From positions 1 to 23,141 of the forward strand of contig DATGXI010000067.1 in NCBI GenBank assembly GCA_035299065.1: a stretch of DNA of 23,141 nt, in the 5' to 3' direction. Numbering within the stretch: position 1 is the stretch's first letter; every line of letters begins with the position of its first letter. This document shows positions 21,969 through 23,141 of this stretch, piece after piece. The position numbers were made by a program, and so were the translations under genes. Source of the stretch: DASPJQ01 sp035299065. GTDB lineage: Bacteria > Bacteroidota > Bacteroidia > Flavobacteriales_D > UBA2798. Below the pieces are notes generated by a model. It was not told the origin of the DNA and searched no databases. It saw nothing but the letters and a program-made list of their open reading frames with translations.

Positions 21969-22932
21969 ATTGATTTTTTACTCCCAGCCATTGTTCAACG
22001 GCATATTTTCCGCGGTCGGGTGAATTGCGTATAATTAATTCAGCCAAAAACCCGCCAATAAAAAACAAGGTTCCAATTATCATTACAAACATAGCAAGGA
22101 AAAACTCGGTACGCTGGGCCAACAATTTGCCCGCTGTATTAAAAAACAATTTGTCTATTCCCATCCACATCACCAGCACAAAACCAATAAAAAACATAAT
22201 GGTACCAATGGCACCAAAAAAATGCATGGGTTTTTTGCCAAAGCGGCTTATGAACGTAATGGTAAACAAATCCAAAAATCCATTTATAAAACGTTCCAAT
22301 CCAAATTTTGATTTACCGTATTTACGCGCCTGGTGCGCAACTGATTTTTCGCCAATTTTTTTAAATCCTGCCCACTTTGCAATTACCGGTATGTAACGGT
22401 GCATTTCACCAATCACTTCAATATTTTTAACCACTTTTGATTTGTAGGCTTTTAAACCGCAATTAAAATCGTGCAATTTAATTCCACTCATTCTGCGGGT
22501 TGCCCAATTAAACAATTTGGTAGGCAGCGTTTTTGTAATGGGGTCATACCTTTTCTCTTTCCAACCGCTTACCAGGTCAAAACCATCCACCATAACCATG
22601 TTGTACAAACCCGGTATTTCTTCAGGACTATCCTGCAAATCAGCATCCATGGTAATTACCACATTGCCTGTGCAAGCCTCAAAACCAACGTTTAGTGCAG
22701 CCGACTTGCCGTAATTGCGCCTGAATTTTATGCCTTTTACATTTGAATTTTCTTTTGACAGGCCTTCAACAATTTCCCAGCTTTTATCGGTGCTGCCATC
22801 ATCAATAAGCAGTATTTCATAGGAGTAATTGTTGGCATCGCATACGCGTTTTATCCATGCACACAATTCAGGCAATGACTCCTCTTCGTTATAAAGGGGA
22901 ATAACCAGCGATATGTCAACTGTTTGACTCAA
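21967..22932 (-). CDS. Glycosyltransferase family 2, DPM1/GtrB-like membrane enzyme
   Basis: A 321-residue GT-A glycosyltransferase likely to load a sugar onto a polyprenyl phosphate at the inner membrane. The N-terminal ~220 residues are the GT2 domain: SLVIPLYNEEESLPEL (8-23), IDDGSTD (43-49), FRRNYGKSAALNVGFE (70-85), DADLQDSPEEIP (96-107, metal-binding DAD) and HDFNCGLKAYK (154-164). Two transmembrane helices (about 236-258 and 275-300) form the C-terminal anchor, as in GtrB-type dolichol/undecaprenyl-phosphate mannosyl- or glucosyltransferases. The start is TTG at 22932 (MSQTVDISL); a stop lies two codons upstream and no usable ATG follows nearby. The sugar cannot be predicted. It could supply surface glycans or protein O-glycosylation. 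Confidence 0.9.
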   Translation of the reverse strand: MSQTVDISLVIPLYNEEESLPELCAWIKRVCDANNYSYEILLIDDGSTDKSWEIVEGLSKENSNVKGIKFRRNYGKSAALNVGFEACTGNVVITMDADLQDSPEEIPGLYNMVMVDGFDLVSGWKEKRYDPITKTLPTKLFNWATRRMSGIKLHDFNCGLKAYKSKVVKNIEVIGEMHRYIPVIAKWAGFKKIGEKSVAHQARKYGKSKFGLERFINGFLDLFTITFISRFGKKPMHFFGAIGTIMFFIGFVLVMWMGIDKLFFNTAGKLLAQRTEFFLAMFVMIIGTLFFIGGFLAELIIRNSPDRGKYAVEQWLGVKNQ

Positions 22933-23044
22933 AGTTTACGTTAGGTTTACCAAATAACGGCATAATAGTTTAAAGGTCACAGTGGCAAGGGTTAATATTT
23001 ATTAAAAGGAGTATCGTTAATACTTATTGGTTAATGCTTATAAG

Positions 23045-23141
23045 GCGTCCTGCCCAACAAAAATTCTTCACACTCAAATATCCTGGCAAATGTTGGGCAC
23101 CGGGCTGTGCGCTATACTCCTCGCCTTGCAAATTTAACCTG
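23045..23141 (+). repeat. Dispersed hairpin repeat, copy B (runs off the window)
   Basis: TGCCCAACA (23051-23059) and TGTTGGGCA (23091-23099) form a perfect 9-bp stem around a 31-base loop, followed by CACCGGGCT and a tail ending TCCTCGCC (23125), then AAATTTAA. The order of parts matches copy A at 17015-17100. Confidence 0.7.

Overview
The window looks like ordinary chromosome of a Bacteroidota (Bacteroidetes/Flavobacteriia-like) organism. The evidence is a secreted protein with a type B gliding/T9SS C-terminal sorting domain, a GldA-type ABC ATPase, a SpoIIE-type phosphatase carrying the phylum-typical 'DSINYAKRIQHAILP' linker, TAnnTTTG promoter boxes without Shine-Dalgarno sequences, and AT-rich spacers. 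I see no rRNA, tRNA, CRISPR array, transposase, phage gene or recognisable defence system. Most genes are housekeeping or surface-biology genes.

Layout. 1-1387 (-): nearly complete phosphoglucomutase/phosphomannomutase, cut by the left edge. 1566-4873 (-): riboflavin synthase immediately downstream of a 904-residue T9SS-exported multidomain protein. 5001-6065 (+): pdxA. 6280-6846 (-): small two-helix membrane protein. 6957-7703 (+): exported helical protein. 7893-9899 (+): exported S9 prolyl-oligopeptidase-type peptidase. 10006-10257 (-): half-length DUF1456 protein. About 10431-11864 (+): membrane-anchored SpoIIE/PP2C phosphatase, followed by an AraC-type regulator at 11942-12811 (+). 12842-15747 (-): DUF255 thioredoxin-fold protein overlapping by one base with an exported YD-repeat-like protein. 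15806-17008 (+): M20 amidohydrolase. 17378-18761 (-): cold-shock protein downstream of a RhlE-type DEAD-box helicase. 19144-19482 (-): tiny exported protein made of six SKYDA repeats. 19612-20865 (-): metK. 20997-21905 (-): gldA-like ATPase. 21967-22932 (-): DPM1/GtrB-like glycosyltransferase.

How genes relate. The helicase/Csp pair would act on structured RNA at low temperature, and the helicase has an apparent ~130-nt leader with a strong hairpin. The phosphatase and AraC regulator form a possible signalling pair. The T9SS cargo and GldA point to a gliding or surface-secretion lifestyle; no other T9SS or gld genes are present here.

The least explained content is non-coding. A family of 7-bp GATTTAA-type arrays sits exactly on or against stop codons of four genes. 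Around 16982-17127 two such arrays face each other as a 25-bp imperfect inverted repeat, enclosing a hairpin element. A second copy of that hairpin element lies at 23045-23141. The two copies have different stem sequences but both pair, which suggests a mobile or structural repeat family without a transposase in this window.
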